This document shows positions 25,694 to 34,044 of a stretch of 64,000 bases of DNA, one piece after another. A program made the translations under genes and the position numbers. Source of the DNA: Desulfonatronum sp. SC1 (GTDB lineage Bacteria; Desulfobacterota; Desulfovibrionia; Desulfovibrionales; Desulfonatronaceae); the NCBI RefSeq assembly GCF_003046795.1, contig NZ_PZKN01000019.1, positions 23,314-87,313 of the forward strand, read 5' to 3'. Under the pieces are notes generated by a model. That model saw only the letters and a list, made by a program, of their open reading frames with translations, searched no databases and was not told the origin of the DNA. Positions within the stretch are counted from its first letter, which is position 1. Every line of letters begins with the position of its first letter.

Positions 25694-25771
25694 GCTCGGT
25701 TCAACCGTTCTATTCAACCGCTCGGTTCAGGCAATCAGTTTAGACGTTCAGTTCAGAAGTTCAATCCGGGC
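25694..25771. repeat. Six degenerate 13-base tandem repeats upstream of gltB
   Basis: Consecutive 13-base units starting at 25694, 25707, 25720, 25733, 25746 and 25759, consensus near GTTCGGTTCAACC. The spacing is exact while the sequence drifts. They lie 134 bases before the gltB start and run into the 3' end of the TIGR03915 gene. Could be a regulatory array in the gltB leader or a decayed microsatellite. Confidence 0.65.
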
Positions 25772-26513
25772 GCTCCACCAGATGCTTCCAATACCGCCGG
25801 GGCATGAAGCGGCGCTGCAAGGCTGGGTTACGACGTTCGGGCACGGCCAGGGACTGAACATATTCCCGCCAGAGATCCTGGAACGCGATTTCACGTTGGC
25901 TGAGCAGGGCGTCAACGTTGTCCGGAACCCCGACCACCGGGTGCAGGGTCTGACCGTCCCAGGCCACGGCCAGCCCGCGGCGTAGGTCGTGGATCACCCA
26001 GTTCTCACGGGGAAAGCGGCGTTGAAAATGGGGCGTCACGAACGGCAACACATTGTGGTCCGGCTCGAAGCGGGCGTACAGGGTTCCGTCTTGCAATTCC
26101 ATGAACCGCAGCAGGCCGGTGACGCGGTGCGCCTCCTTGCCGACCTTGGCCTTCCAGTCCACCACCCGGCGCACGGCGGCGTTGGTCCGCATTCCCAGAA
26201 CGTTTCTACCGGCCCGCAGCGTCAAGCGCGCGAACTCGTACAGCGGTTGTTCGGTGTCCTTAACCTCGGCCAGAAACACGTACATCACGTGTTGAACCGT
26301 TCCCTCTCCACCCGCTTGGCGCAAACGCTCTAGGAATTGAGCGGCCGTCTGGGCATGAACCGGAACCGGCGTCGGCGGCCACAACCTCGGCCGACCCCCA
26401 ACCCCAACCTGAAAACCGCACCGCTCCAGCCCTTCCCCATCCGCCGCGGCAAAGGCGCACAGCAGCCCGTCAAAGCTGTTGTCGTAGGAGAAGATGCGTA
26501 GGGTTTGCTGCAC
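25761..26513 (-). CDS. TIGR03915-type DNA metabolism protein (DUF4130), partner of the radical SAM protein
   Basis: 250 residues from a GTG at 26513 (VQQTLRIFSYDNSFDGLLCAF); AAGGA lies about 11 bases upstream. Longer starts would run into the divergent hicB-like gene. SYDNSFDGLLCAF is the family start; VGKEAHRVTGLLRFMELQDGTLYARFEPDHNVLPFVTPHFQRRF and the end MPRRYWKHLVER are the conserved core of TIGR03915/DUF4130. Members occur beside the TIGR03916 radical SAM protein and are presumed to act in DNA repair or base modification, sometimes fused to uracil-DNA glycosylase. Here the partner lies upstream on the same strand with a 285-base gap filled by an opposite-strand hicB remnant. Confidence 0.85.
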   Translation of the reverse strand: MQQTLRIFSYDNSFDGLLCAFAAADGEGLERCGFQVGVGGRPRLWPPTPVPVHAQTAAQFLERLRQAGGEGTVQHVMYVFLAEVKDTEQPLYEFARLTLRAGRNVLGMRTNAAVRRVVDWKAKVGKEAHRVTGLLRFMELQDGTLYARFEPDHNVLPFVTPHFQRRFPRENWVIHDLRRGLAVAWDGQTLHPVVGVPDNVDALLSQREIAFQDLWREYVQSLAVPERRNPALQRRFMPRRYWKHLVERPD

Positions 26514-26561
26514 AGGGAAAAAGTCCTTGTCAGAAAGTTCACCGCTTCCTAGATTCACGTC

Positions 26562-26789
26562 ATGCAGACGCTTGAATATAAAAACTACATGGCTCGAGTC
26601 GACTTCGACGCCCGCGACAACATTCTGGTTGGCCGCATCACCGAAATTGAAGATATGGTGAGCTTCCACGCATCCACAACTGAAGAACTGAACGTGGCCT
26701 TTGTGGAAGCGGTTGAGGATTACCTTTCGACATGCAAGGCAATGGGCAAGCCGCCTAGTAGAACCATGTCCGATAAGGTAACTATCTGA
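26562..26789 (+). pseudogene. Truncated HicB-family antitoxin
   Basis: 75 residues aligned with the N-terminal HicB fold: YKNYMARVDFDARDNILVGRI, VSFHASTTEELNVAFVEAVEDYLSTCKAMGKPP. Family proteins continue with SGKF-x-R and a ribbon-helix-helix or HTH DNA-binding domain of about 30-40 residues; here the frame ends at SDKVTI with TGA, directly at the 3' end of the convergent radical SAM gene. No HicA toxin is found on either side and no ribosome binding site is seen. So it is a solitary, C-terminally truncated antitoxin, probably non-functional as a repressor. Confidence 0.75.
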
Positions 26790-26798
26790 AAAAACATC

Positions 26799-28127
26799 TT
26801 ACCAAAGCGACAACTGCTTCATCCTCGGCGCACCAGGCTTTTCCAGGCCGCGGAGCACGTTTTCGGCCCGGGCCGGATTCCAGGTTTCGCTTTGCCAGAA
26901 TTTGCCGCTGGCCGTGACGAAGAAGCGGGCTCGTTTCATGACCACGCCGAGCTTTTTGAGGTCTTCGGGATGCAGGGGGCCGAAGCGGCGGGCCGCGATG
27001 ATTCTTCGGGCCGAACGGACCCCGATGCCGGGGATGCGCAGGAGCTGCTCCAGAAGAGCCCGGTTAACCTCCACGGGAAACAGGTCCGGATGGCGCAGGG
27101 CCCAGGCGGCCTTGGGATCGAGTTGCTCGTCCAGCCATTCGTGCTGGTCGTCGAAAAGCTCCGCGCTCCGAAAGCCGTAATACCGCAACAGCCAGTCCGC
27201 CTGGTACAAACGGTGCTCCCGGAGCAACGGCGGCGCGCTCAGGGCGGGCAGGCGATTATCCCGGCTGACCGGAACGTAGCCGCTGTAGTAGACCCGTTGC
27301 AGCCCGAACCGCCCGTACAGGGCCTCGGCCAGCCGCAAAATCTGCCGGTCCGGTTCCGGACTGGCTCCCACGATAAGCTGCGTGCTTTGCCCGGCGGGAG
27401 CGAACACCGGGCCTTTCGCGGTCCGGGCCGGAAGCCCCCGCCGGTCGTGCGTCGCTTCGCCGATCAGCTCGCTGATCCTGAGCATTGGCAGCAGCACTCC
27501 GTCCCGGGTCTTTTGGGGTGCCAGGCTGCGCAGGGAGGCCTCGGAGGGCAGCTCGATGTTCACGCTCAGCCTGTCCGCGACCAGACCGGCCCGCTGGATC
27601 AGTTCCGGCGCCGAGCCGGGGATGACCTTCAGATGGATGTACCCGCCAAAGCCATGCATGCGACGCAGATCTTCGGCCACCCGGACCATCCGCTCCATGG
27701 TCCAGTCCGGATTGCGGCAGACCGCGGAACTCAGAAACAAGCCCTCGATGTAATTTCGCCGATAAAAGTTCAGGGTCAGGTCCACGAGTTGGCCGACCGT
27801 GAACGTGGTCCGGGGCAGATCGTTGTCCCCGCGATTGACGCAGTACGCGCAATTGTACTCGCAGACGTTGGTATACAGAATCTTGAGCAGGGAAATGCAC
27901 CGCCCGTCCGCGGCCCAACTGTGACAGATTCCGGAATGGGCCGGAGCGCCCAAGGTCGCCCCTTGGCGAACAGCCTTGGACCCACTGGAGGAACAGGATA
28001 CGTCGTAGCGGGCCGACTCGGCCAGGATGGCCACCTTGCGGACCAGGTCCGGTCGATGAATAAACGCCGGGACGCCGCGATTCGATTCCTTTCCGCTGCC
28101 CGCAATCAAACCGGAGACCTTCTCCAT
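26799..28127 (-). CDS. Putative DNA modification/repair radical SAM protein (TIGR03916)
   Basis: 442 residues from the ATG at 28127, which has GGGGAAG close upstream; an ATG 36 bases earlier is possible. LAESARYDVSCSSSG and the cluster CEYNCAYC (C-x3-C-x2-C) identify the radical SAM core that binds [4Fe-4S] and SAM; FLSSAVCRNPDWTMERMVRVAEDLR and HLKVIPGSAPELIQRAGLVADRLSVNIELPSE follow. The C-terminus has a helix-hairpin-helix (LLRIPGIGVRSARRIIAARRF), which supports a DNA substrate. Works presumably with the TIGR03915 protein at 25761-26513. Function in repair or modification is predicted from family context, not shown. Confidence 0.88.
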   Translation of the reverse strand: MEKVSGLIAGSGKESNRGVPAFIHRPDLVRKVAILAESARYDVSCSSSGSKAVRQGATLGAPAHSGICHSWAADGRCISLLKILYTNVCEYNCAYCVNRGDNDLPRTTFTVGQLVDLTLNFYRRNYIEGLFLSSAVCRNPDWTMERMVRVAEDLRRMHGFGGYIHLKVIPGSAPELIQRAGLVADRLSVNIELPSEASLRSLAPQKTRDGVLLPMLRISELIGEATHDRRGLPARTAKGPVFAPAGQSTQLIVGASPEPDRQILRLAEALYGRFGLQRVYYSGYVPVSRDNRLPALSAPPLLREHRLYQADWLLRYYGFRSAELFDDQHEWLDEQLDPKAAWALRHPDLFPVEVNRALLEQLLRIPGIGVRSARRIIAARRFGPLHPEDLKKLGVVMKRARFFVTASGKFWQSETWNPARAENVLRGLEKPGAPRMKQLSLW

Positions 28128-28305
28128 AGTCTTCCCCTTTGCCAGCTCATCCTTGTTCGACAACCGATCCAGAAGATTTCAACGGACAATCGCATGCCGG
28201 TCAATCTTGCCTCGTGGGACAAGATTGATTATAAAGAATGATTAAGGCATACGGCAGCCTCGGATTGAGACACATATCTTCTTCACACAGGAGGTTTATC
28301 GGAAA

Positions 28306-29196
28306 ATGAAACGGATTGCATTGTTTTTAATCACCAACATCGCCATCCTCGTGGTCTTGAGCATCGTCCTTTCCTTGCTCGGCTTCACGGGCATTCTTGA
28401 TGAAACGGGCAGGGGTCTGGACTATGGTAGCTTGCTGGTCTTCGCCGCTGTTTTCGGCTTCGGAGGTTCGTTCATCTCCCTGGCCATATCCAAATGGATG
28501 GCCAAGCGCCTGACCGGGGCCAAGGTCATCACCTCGCCGCGCAATCAGGCCGAGGCCTGGCTTGTGGAAACCGTGAAAAATCAGGCGGCCCGTGCCGGCA
28601 TCGGCATGCCTGAAGTGGCCGTTTACGACTCCGACGCTCCCAATGCCTTTGCCACGGGCATGAGCAAGAACAACGCCCTGGTGGCGGTGAGCACCGGGCT
28701 GATGCGCTCCATGACCCAGGACGAGGTGGAAGCGGTTCTGGCCCACGAGGTCAGTCACGTGGCCAACGGGGACATGGTCACCCTGACTCTGATCCAGGGC
28801 GTGGTGAACACCTTCGTGATCTTCATCTCCCGAGTCGTGGGCTACTTCGTGGACCGGGTCATCCTCAAGAACGAGGAAGGTCTGGGGCTGGGTTTTTTCA
28901 TTACCAGCATCGTGGCCCAGATCGTTTTCGGCATCCTGGCCAGCGTCGTGGTGCTCTACTTCAGCCGTGAACGGGAATACCGGGCCGACGCAGGCGGTGC
29001 CAAGCTGGCCGGACGGGAAAAAATGATCGCGGCCCTGGAAAAGCTGAAACGGGGTGCTCAGGAACCGCTTCCGGAGCAGATGTCCGCCTTCGGCATCAAC
29101 GGCAAACCCGAAGGCCACGGCCTGAAGTTGCTGTTCATGACCCACCCGCCGCTGGATGATCGAATCGCCGCCCTGAGGCGACAAAATATTCAGTAG
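28306..29196 (+). CDS. htpX: Membrane protease HtpX (M48)
   Basis: 296 residues with four hydrophobic helices (about 4-26, 38-58, 157-178, 193-216). Zinc site HEVSH ([14 protein letters not shown]), with the third ligand in [18 protein letters not shown]-terminal [14 protein letters not shown] and [12 protein letters not shown] are typical HtpX. Degrades damaged membrane proteins in the cytoplasmic membrane, commonly under heat or envelope stress. ATG at 28306 has AGGAGG ten bases upstream. Divergent from the radical SAM gene across about 180 bases. Confidence 0.95.
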   Translation: MKRIALFLITNIAILVVLSIVLSLLGFTGILDETGRGLDYGSLLVFAAVFGFGGSFISLAISKWMAKRLTGAKVITSPRNQAEAWLVETVKNQAARAGIGMPEVAVYDSDAPNAFATGMSKNNALVAVSTGLMRSMTQDEVEAVLAHEVSHVANGDMVTLTLIQGVVNTFVIFISRVVGYFVDRVILKNEEGLGLGFFITSIVAQIVFGILASVVVLYFSREREYRADAGGAKLAGREKMIAALEKLKRGAQEPLPEQMSAFGINGKPEGHGLKLLFMTHPPLDDRIAALRRQNIQ

Positions 29197-29284
29197 ATCC
29201 GATCTCAGACGTACCAAGATGCAAGGACGTCATTCGCGCATGCAATGACAGCCTTGCCCCTGTCGCGACACCGCAAAGGCCCAC

Positions 29285-30133
29285 ATGCTCACCAATACCT
29301 TCTGCCATCTGCCCCGCATCGGCAACGTCACGGAACGAAAAATCTGGGAGGTCGGCATCCCGTCCTGGGAAGAAGCCCGGACCAACGGCGGGCGACATCC
29401 GAAACTGTTCTCCAAGGCCGCGCTGGAAACTTTGGAAGAATCAGAGGACCGGCTGGGTAACGGGGAAGTGGATTGGTTCGCCCAGCGTCTGCCACGGAAT
29501 GAAACTTGGCGGCTGTGCTCACATTTCACGGACCGCGCGGCCTTCGTGGACATCGAGACCACCAGCGGACCGGGGCAAGTGCACATCACCACCATTGCCC
29601 TGTACGACGGCAAACGCCTGCGCACCTACGTCCACGGTCGGAACCTGGAAGCATTTTGCGACGATATCCGGGAATACTCCCTGCTGGTGACCTTCAACGG
29701 CCGTTGCTTCGACGCCCCGATCATCCAGCGCGAACTTCAGACTCCGCTACCCGAGGCTCATGTGGACCTGCGCTTCGTGTTGCGCTCCCTGGGGATGAAA
29801 GGCGGCCTGAAATCCTGCGAAAAACAGATGGGCTTGGGAAGGAACGACCTGGAAGGACTGGACGGATACTTCGCCGTGCTGCTCTGGCACGAATACCAGG
29901 CAACCGGCGATGAACGGGCCCTGCAAACCTTGCTGGCCTACAACGCAGCGGACGTGCTCTCCATGCCGGTCCTGCTGGCCCACGCCTACGAGGCCAAACT
30001 TCGGGAAACCCCGTTCTTCACCGCCTCGCCACCCCGCCCGGAAATCCCGAAAAACCCTCACCAAGCTTGCCCGGAAATCATCCAACGCATCCGCAAGCGC
30101 TTCGGCCTGCGGTTTCTGCCGAAAATGCGCTAG
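29285..30133 (+). CDS. RNase H-like 3'-5' exonuclease domain protein (YprB-type)
   Basis: 282 residues, soluble. The DEDD-type acidic residues are in place: AAFVDIETTSGPGQ (Asp, Glu), LVTFNGRCFDAPII (Asp) and LLAYNAADVLSMPVLL (Tyr and Asp). This is the ribonuclease H-like/YprB exonuclease fold; the natural substrate is unknown. The N-terminus LTNTFCHLPRIGNVTERKIWE is typical of the group. Located 88 bases after htpX, same direction; ribosome binding site only weak. Confidence 0.78.
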   Translation: MLTNTFCHLPRIGNVTERKIWEVGIPSWEEARTNGGRHPKLFSKAALETLEESEDRLGNGEVDWFAQRLPRNETWRLCSHFTDRAAFVDIETTSGPGQVHITTIALYDGKRLRTYVHGRNLEAFCDDIREYSLLVTFNGRCFDAPIIQRELQTPLPEAHVDLRFVLRSLGMKGGLKSCEKQMGLGRNDLEGLDGYFAVLLWHEYQATGDERALQTLLAYNAADVLSMPVLLAHAYEAKLRETPFFTASPPRPEIPKNPHQACPEIIQRIRKRFGLRFLPKMR

Positions 30134-30173
30134 GGATATTGCTGTTACTGAATAACCGTTTGTGAATTGGATG

Positions 30174-30215
30174 GTGCAGGCATCCTGCCTGCACGGACAG
30201 GCAAGATGCCTGTCC
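30174..30215. repeat. Tandem CAGGCA hairpins at a convergent gene end
   Basis: GTGCAGGCA-TCC-TGCCTGCAC (30174-30194) is followed immediately by GGACAGGCA-AGA-TGCCTGTCC (30195-30215). Same family as the hairpin at 19145-19165. It lies between the ends of the RNase H-like gene and metG; no T-run is attached. Confidence 0.75.
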
Positions 30216-30350
30216 CACCATTTTGACATGCCTTTCGCGGAGCATAAAGCGCGGGCGGGGCAAAAACGGTAAATTGAGATCAGCCAACTCCTTGGTAGAT
30301 AACTATTCAATCACCCTGGACAGACAGACACCGGATGCCCGACCAACGGC

Positions 30351-32327
30351 CTACGAGACTTTACTGCCCGGCGGCACGGGGTCCGACGGCGCCAGCAGGC
30401 GCAGCCCCTCGGGAGCGTGGACGGCCAAGACCATGCCCTGGGACAGGGTGCCGCGCAGTTTGCGGGGTTTGAGGTTGGCCACCACCACGACTTGGCGACC
30501 GACTAGATTATCCGGGGACCAATGTTCGGCGATGCCGGCCACGATGCTCCGCGGCTCGGCCTCGCCCAGGTCCACGTGCAGCTGAAGCAACTTGTCCGCC
30601 CCTTGCACCGGTTCCGCCGAGACAACCGAGCCCACGCGCAGATCCAGGCGCTGAAAATCGGCGAATTCCAACAGCTCCGCGGTGTCGCTTTGTTGTTGAG
30701 CGATTATCGCGTCTTTCTTCCCGCCGTCGCCCTTTTCAACTTTCCCTCGTGGAACAACCTTGGCCTGCTTGTCTTCAGACTTCTCGGCCTTCGGTGTTTC
30801 CAAGCGGGGGAAAAGGCTGGAGGACGCGGCCACTTCGGTTCCGGGCTCCAGGCCGCCCCACCGCAAAACCTCGTCGGCCAGATGCGGCCAGCGCTCCGCG
30901 GGAACGCGCTCACCAAGCTGGACCAGCATGGCCTCGCTTTCCTCGGGCATCACCGGCCACAGATGCACGGCCACCTTGCGCATGCCTTCCAGCAGGGTAT
31001 ACATCACCGTGCCCAGCAGGTCGGTCTGCTCCTGCTTGAACAGGGCCCAGGGCTGGGACGCGTCCACGTACTTGTTCAGCGCCCGGACCAGCACCCACAG
31101 GGACTCCAGCCCCATGGAAAACTGGAAACGGTGGAACTGAGCCTGGAAATTCTCCAGGCATTCCGATGCCAGGACGTGCAGATCCTCCTCTTCCGGACGG
31201 ATCGGCCCGGGCGCGGGAACCCGGCCCTGAAAGTATTTGTGGGTCATGCTCAGAACCCGGCTGAACAGGTTGCCCAGGTCGTTGGCCAGGTCCGCGTTGA
31301 AGCGTATGCGCAACGCATCTTCCGAAACATTGGCGTCCTGGCCGAACTGCATCTCCCGGAGCAGGAAATACCGGAACGGGCCGCGTCCGTACTTCTCAGC
31401 AAAACCCAACGGCTCCACCACATTGCCCAGGCTCTTGCTCATCTTGGTGTCCTGGACCAGCCAGTAACCATGGACGTTCAAATGACGGTACAGCGGCAGG
31501 CCCGCGGACAGCAGCATGCAGGGCCAGAACACGGCGTGTGGCTTGAGGATGTCCTTGGCCACCAAATGCTGGGCCTGGGGCCAGAAGGTGGCGAACAGCT
31601 CCCCATCCGGCCATTCCAGCGCCGTGATGTAGTTCAACAGGGCGTCGAACCAGACGTAGGTCACGTACTCCGGGTCAAAGGGCAGCTCGATGCCCCAGGA
31701 CAACCGGCTCTTGGGCCGGGAGATGCACAGGTCCCCCAGATCCTCCCGAAGCAACCCAAGGACTTCGTTGCGATAGCGTTCCGGCCGGATGAAGTCCGGA
31801 TTGGCTTCGATATGTTCGCGCAGCGGTCCGAGGTACTTGGACATCCGAAAGAAATAATTCTTTTCCTGAATGTACTCCGGCGCGGTGAGGTGATCCGGAC
31901 AAAGCCCGTCGCGCAGTTCCTTCTCCGTGTAGAACCGCTCGCAACCGAAGCAGTAATGTCCGCCATATTCCCCGTGATAGATGTCTCCCTGGTCGTAAAT
32001 ACGCTGCAAAAATCGCTGTACCCGCTCAACATGCCTGGGATGGGTGGTCCGGATGAAATCGTCGTACCTGTAGCCCAGCGCGTCCCACAGCCCTTGAAAC
32101 TGGGCGCTGACGGTGTCCACGTACTCCCGCGGGGACACCCCCCGAGCCTCGGCGGCCCGAACAATCTTATCGCCGTGCTCGTCCGTGCCGGTCAAAAAAA
32201 AAGTCCGGCGTCCCATCAATTTCTGGAAGCGGATCATGGAGTCGGCCACGGCCGTGGTATAGGCGTGCCCCAGATGCGGCTTGGCATTGACGTAATAAAT
32301 GGGCGTGGAAAGAAAAAAAGATTGCAA
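30351..32327 (-). CDS. metG: Methionine--tRNA ligase
   Basis: 658 residues. TTG start at 32327 with GGAGG eight bases upstream. Catalytic domain: STPIYYVNAKPHLGHAYTT (HIGH motif as HLGH), zinc knuckle CFGCERFYTEKELRDGLCPDH, and KMSKS in DTKMSKSLGNVVEP. Anticodon-binding helices follow; after a charged linker (about 525-555) comes the C-terminal tRNA-binding EMAP/Trbp111-like domain (FQRLDLRVGSVVSAEPV, LRGTLSQGMVLAV) that dimerises the long bacterial form. Charges tRNA-Met. Last of the recA-alaS-ricT-metG run, but separated from ricT by 283 bases with a MITE copy. Confidence 0.97.
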   Translation of the reverse strand: MQSFFLSTPIYYVNAKPHLGHAYTTAVADSMIRFQKLMGRRTFFLTGTDEHGDKIVRAAEARGVSPREYVDTVSAQFQGLWDALGYRYDDFIRTTHPRHVERVQRFLQRIYDQGDIYHGEYGGHYCFGCERFYTEKELRDGLCPDHLTAPEYIQEKNYFFRMSKYLGPLREHIEANPDFIRPERYRNEVLGLLREDLGDLCISRPKSRLSWGIELPFDPEYVTYVWFDALLNYITALEWPDGELFATFWPQAQHLVAKDILKPHAVFWPCMLLSAGLPLYRHLNVHGYWLVQDTKMSKSLGNVVEPLGFAEKYGRGPFRYFLLREMQFGQDANVSEDALRIRFNADLANDLGNLFSRVLSMTHKYFQGRVPAPGPIRPEEEDLHVLASECLENFQAQFHRFQFSMGLESLWVLVRALNKYVDASQPWALFKQEQTDLLGTVMYTLLEGMRKVAVHLWPVMPEESEAMLVQLGERVPAERWPHLADEVLRWGGLEPGTEVAASSSLFPRLETPKAEKSEDKQAKVVPRGKVEKGDGGKKDAIIAQQQSDTAELLEFADFQRLDLRVGSVVSAEPVQGADKLLQLHVDLGEAEPRSIVAGIAEHWSPDNLVGRQVVVVANLKPRKLRGTLSQGMVLAVHAPEGLRLLAPSDPVPPGSKVS

Positions 32328-32610
32328 AGGAGTACCTCCTAAGGCGGATGTCAGGGGTCAGGAGTCAGAATTCAGGAGTCAGCAGTCATGAGTTTCTTTA
32401 AAAACGTGGCAGGCTACTCAGCTCATCCGTGCGAAAGCGGACTGGATAGCGGTACCGCGCCCGTCTTAGCGGGTATGACTGATTCGGAAACGGCATGGCA
32501 AATCAAGTCATTCCCGCGAAGGCGGGAATCCAGCGTCGGAATGAGACCTTACCCCGGATGTGCTGAGTAGTTGCAAAGCGCGACAATTCCTCGCGGTTGA
32601 CGCGACATCC
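32328..32610. other. ricT-metG spacer with heptamer tract and MITE
   Basis: Next to the metG start is a tandem tract of imperfect CAGGAGT heptamers (about 32350-32392). The rest is MITE copy B. Nothing coding is seen. The tract and the element together make up most of the spacer between two genes that are otherwise in operon order. Confidence 0.6.
32411..32574. mobile_element. MITE-like element, copy B (TIR GTAACTACTCAG type)
   Basis: Left end GGCTACTCAGCTCATCCG, right end CCGGATGTGCTGAGTAGTTGC (inverse complement of GCAACTACTCAGCACATCCGG). The interior is a second, large inverted repeat: ACTGGATAGCGG ... TATGACTGATT against AATCAAGTCATTCCCGCGAA ... GGGAATCCAG. About 164 bases, no coding capacity. 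It is inserted between ricT and metG. Confidence 0.75.
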
Positions 32611-34032
32611 TCAGCTCTGCTCCTTGGAGGGGCCGGACTGTTTCTTGGACTTGCGCCGCGACGAGCGTGAACGGCGTTTGGACTTGCCTGGCGTGGCGGG
32701 GTCGGTCTCGCCATTGGGAGAACCGGCCGCGGCAGGCTCTTTTTTTACGGCCTTTGAATCGGAAGGCCGCGCCGCATCCGGTCGAGGCTTTCCCTTGCGC
32801 CCGGAACGCTTGCTCTTTTTCCGGGATGGGGCCGAGGATGGTGGGAGCTTGGCTTCGGGGTTCGTCTGGGAAGCTTCGGTCTGGTGTTCGGAAGACTCCG
32901 TCACCACGGATTCAGAAACCGGTTCAGGCCGGAACACCACTCGCGGAGGCTTAACATCGGCCCCTTCCGGCCTTCCTGGCTGAGGTCCGAACTCGCGGCG
33001 CTCCGACTCCACTCTCTCCTTGGGCAGGGAAACCAGACGTTTCCATTCCTCCAGGTCCACTTCCCTTTCTCCGCCGGGCTCCATAAAAACGGTCACGGTA
33101 CCGCGGAAATAATTAGCCCGAATCACCTTGGCCGTTCCCAGGGAGGTGGGGAAACGCTTACCTACTTTCGGACATTGATTCAAAAATTCATCGTAATTGG
33201 GTTGCTCGAAGCTCAGGCAGCACAACAGGCGGTTGCAGACCCCGGAAATCTTGGCCGGGTTCAGGAACAGATTCTGCTCTTTGGCCATTTTGATTGTCGA
33301 GGGGGCGAACTGACGCAAAAAGCGTTGACAACAGACCAGTTGACCGCAATTGCCCAGGCCGCCAAGCATCTGGGTTTCATGGCGGGCCCCGATCTGACGC
33401 AGCTCAATCCTGGTTCGATAGGAGCGGACCAGATCTTTGACCAGCTCCCGAAAATCGATCCGGTTGGGCGCGGTGAAGTAAAAGACCATCTTGCTGCCGT
33501 CGAACAACACTTCCACGTCCACCAGCTTCATATCCAGGCCGCGCTCCGTGATGCATTCCCGGCAGTAGGCGAAGGCGTTACGAGCCAACTCCCGGTTTTC
33601 CCGATCCCGGATCAAATCCTCTTCCGTGGCCGGACGAAAAATGGACGGCATGCTGTTGTTCTCGGCGGAACCCGCCTCCCGGTCGCAACCGGATTCATTA
33701 TCTGAAACACTGCTAAAAGCACAATCAAGAGCACTATCAGCAGCACTATCCGAAACACTTTCCGCGGCCTTTCCCACGTCAGTTCCAGACTCGCCGCACA
33801 ATTCACCACCTTGACCGCTCAAACCCTCGCAAGCCTCGCCATCCTCCGGTACGGGCCGTTCCGTCCCGGCTTCGCCCCCGGCCAGGGGCGTAATCCTTTC
33901 AACCTTGCCCATATGCAGCTCGCCCTGCATCTGGACCAGGACATGGTCGCCCTGAGAGACCACATAGGGCTCGGAGCGGTACTGAAGGAGGCGGTTTCCG
34001 GAGGTGACGCGGACGGAAAGAATGTTGCTCAT
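32611..34032 (-). CDS. ricT: PSP1-domain protein RicT (YaaT-like)
   Basis: 473 residues. The central part is the PSP1/RicT domain: LDMKLVDVEVLFDGSKMVFYF, RTRIELRQIGARHETQMLGGLGNCGQLVCC, and SGVCNRLLCCLSFE, with the cysteine-rich set that in Bacillus RicT ligates Fe-S clusters. N-terminal about 40 residues form a beta-rich segment; a Ser/Ala/Asp-rich linker (80-130) and a long basic/proline tail (about 370-473, KSKRSGRKGKPRP) are low complexity. In Bacillus the Ric complex acts with RNase Y in mRNA maturation; the role here is by homology. Starts 12 bases after alaS. Confidence 0.85.
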   Translation of the reverse strand: MSNILSVRVTSGNRLLQYRSEPYVVSQGDHVLVQMQGELHMGKVERITPLAGGEAGTERPVPEDGEACEGLSGQGGELCGESGTDVGKAAESVSDSAADSALDCAFSSVSDNESGCDREAGSAENNSMPSIFRPATEEDLIRDRENRELARNAFAYCRECITERGLDMKLVDVEVLFDGSKMVFYFTAPNRIDFRELVKDLVRSYRTRIELRQIGARHETQMLGGLGNCGQLVCCQRFLRQFAPSTIKMAKEQNLFLNPAKISGVCNRLLCCLSFEQPNYDEFLNQCPKVGKRFPTSLGTAKVIRANYFRGTVTVFMEPGGEREVDLEEWKRLVSLPKERVESERREFGPQPGRPEGADVKPPRVVFRPEPVSESVVTESSEHQTEASQTNPEAKLPPSSAPSRKKSKRSGRKGKPRPDAARPSDSKAVKKEPAAAGSPNGETDPATPGKSKRRSRSSRRKSKKQSGPSKEQS

Positions 34033-34044
34033 AAGATGTCCAGA

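Noticed and set aside
25694..25771. CRISPR-like repeat array
   Set aside because: Units are 13 bases and directly adjacent, with no spacers and no cas genes.
30143..30316. Possible fifth, decayed MITE copy (TTACTGAATAAC and GATAACTATTCAATC)
   Set aside because: The end sequences are in the wrong orientation and match poorly; the region is better explained by the CAGGCA hairpins.
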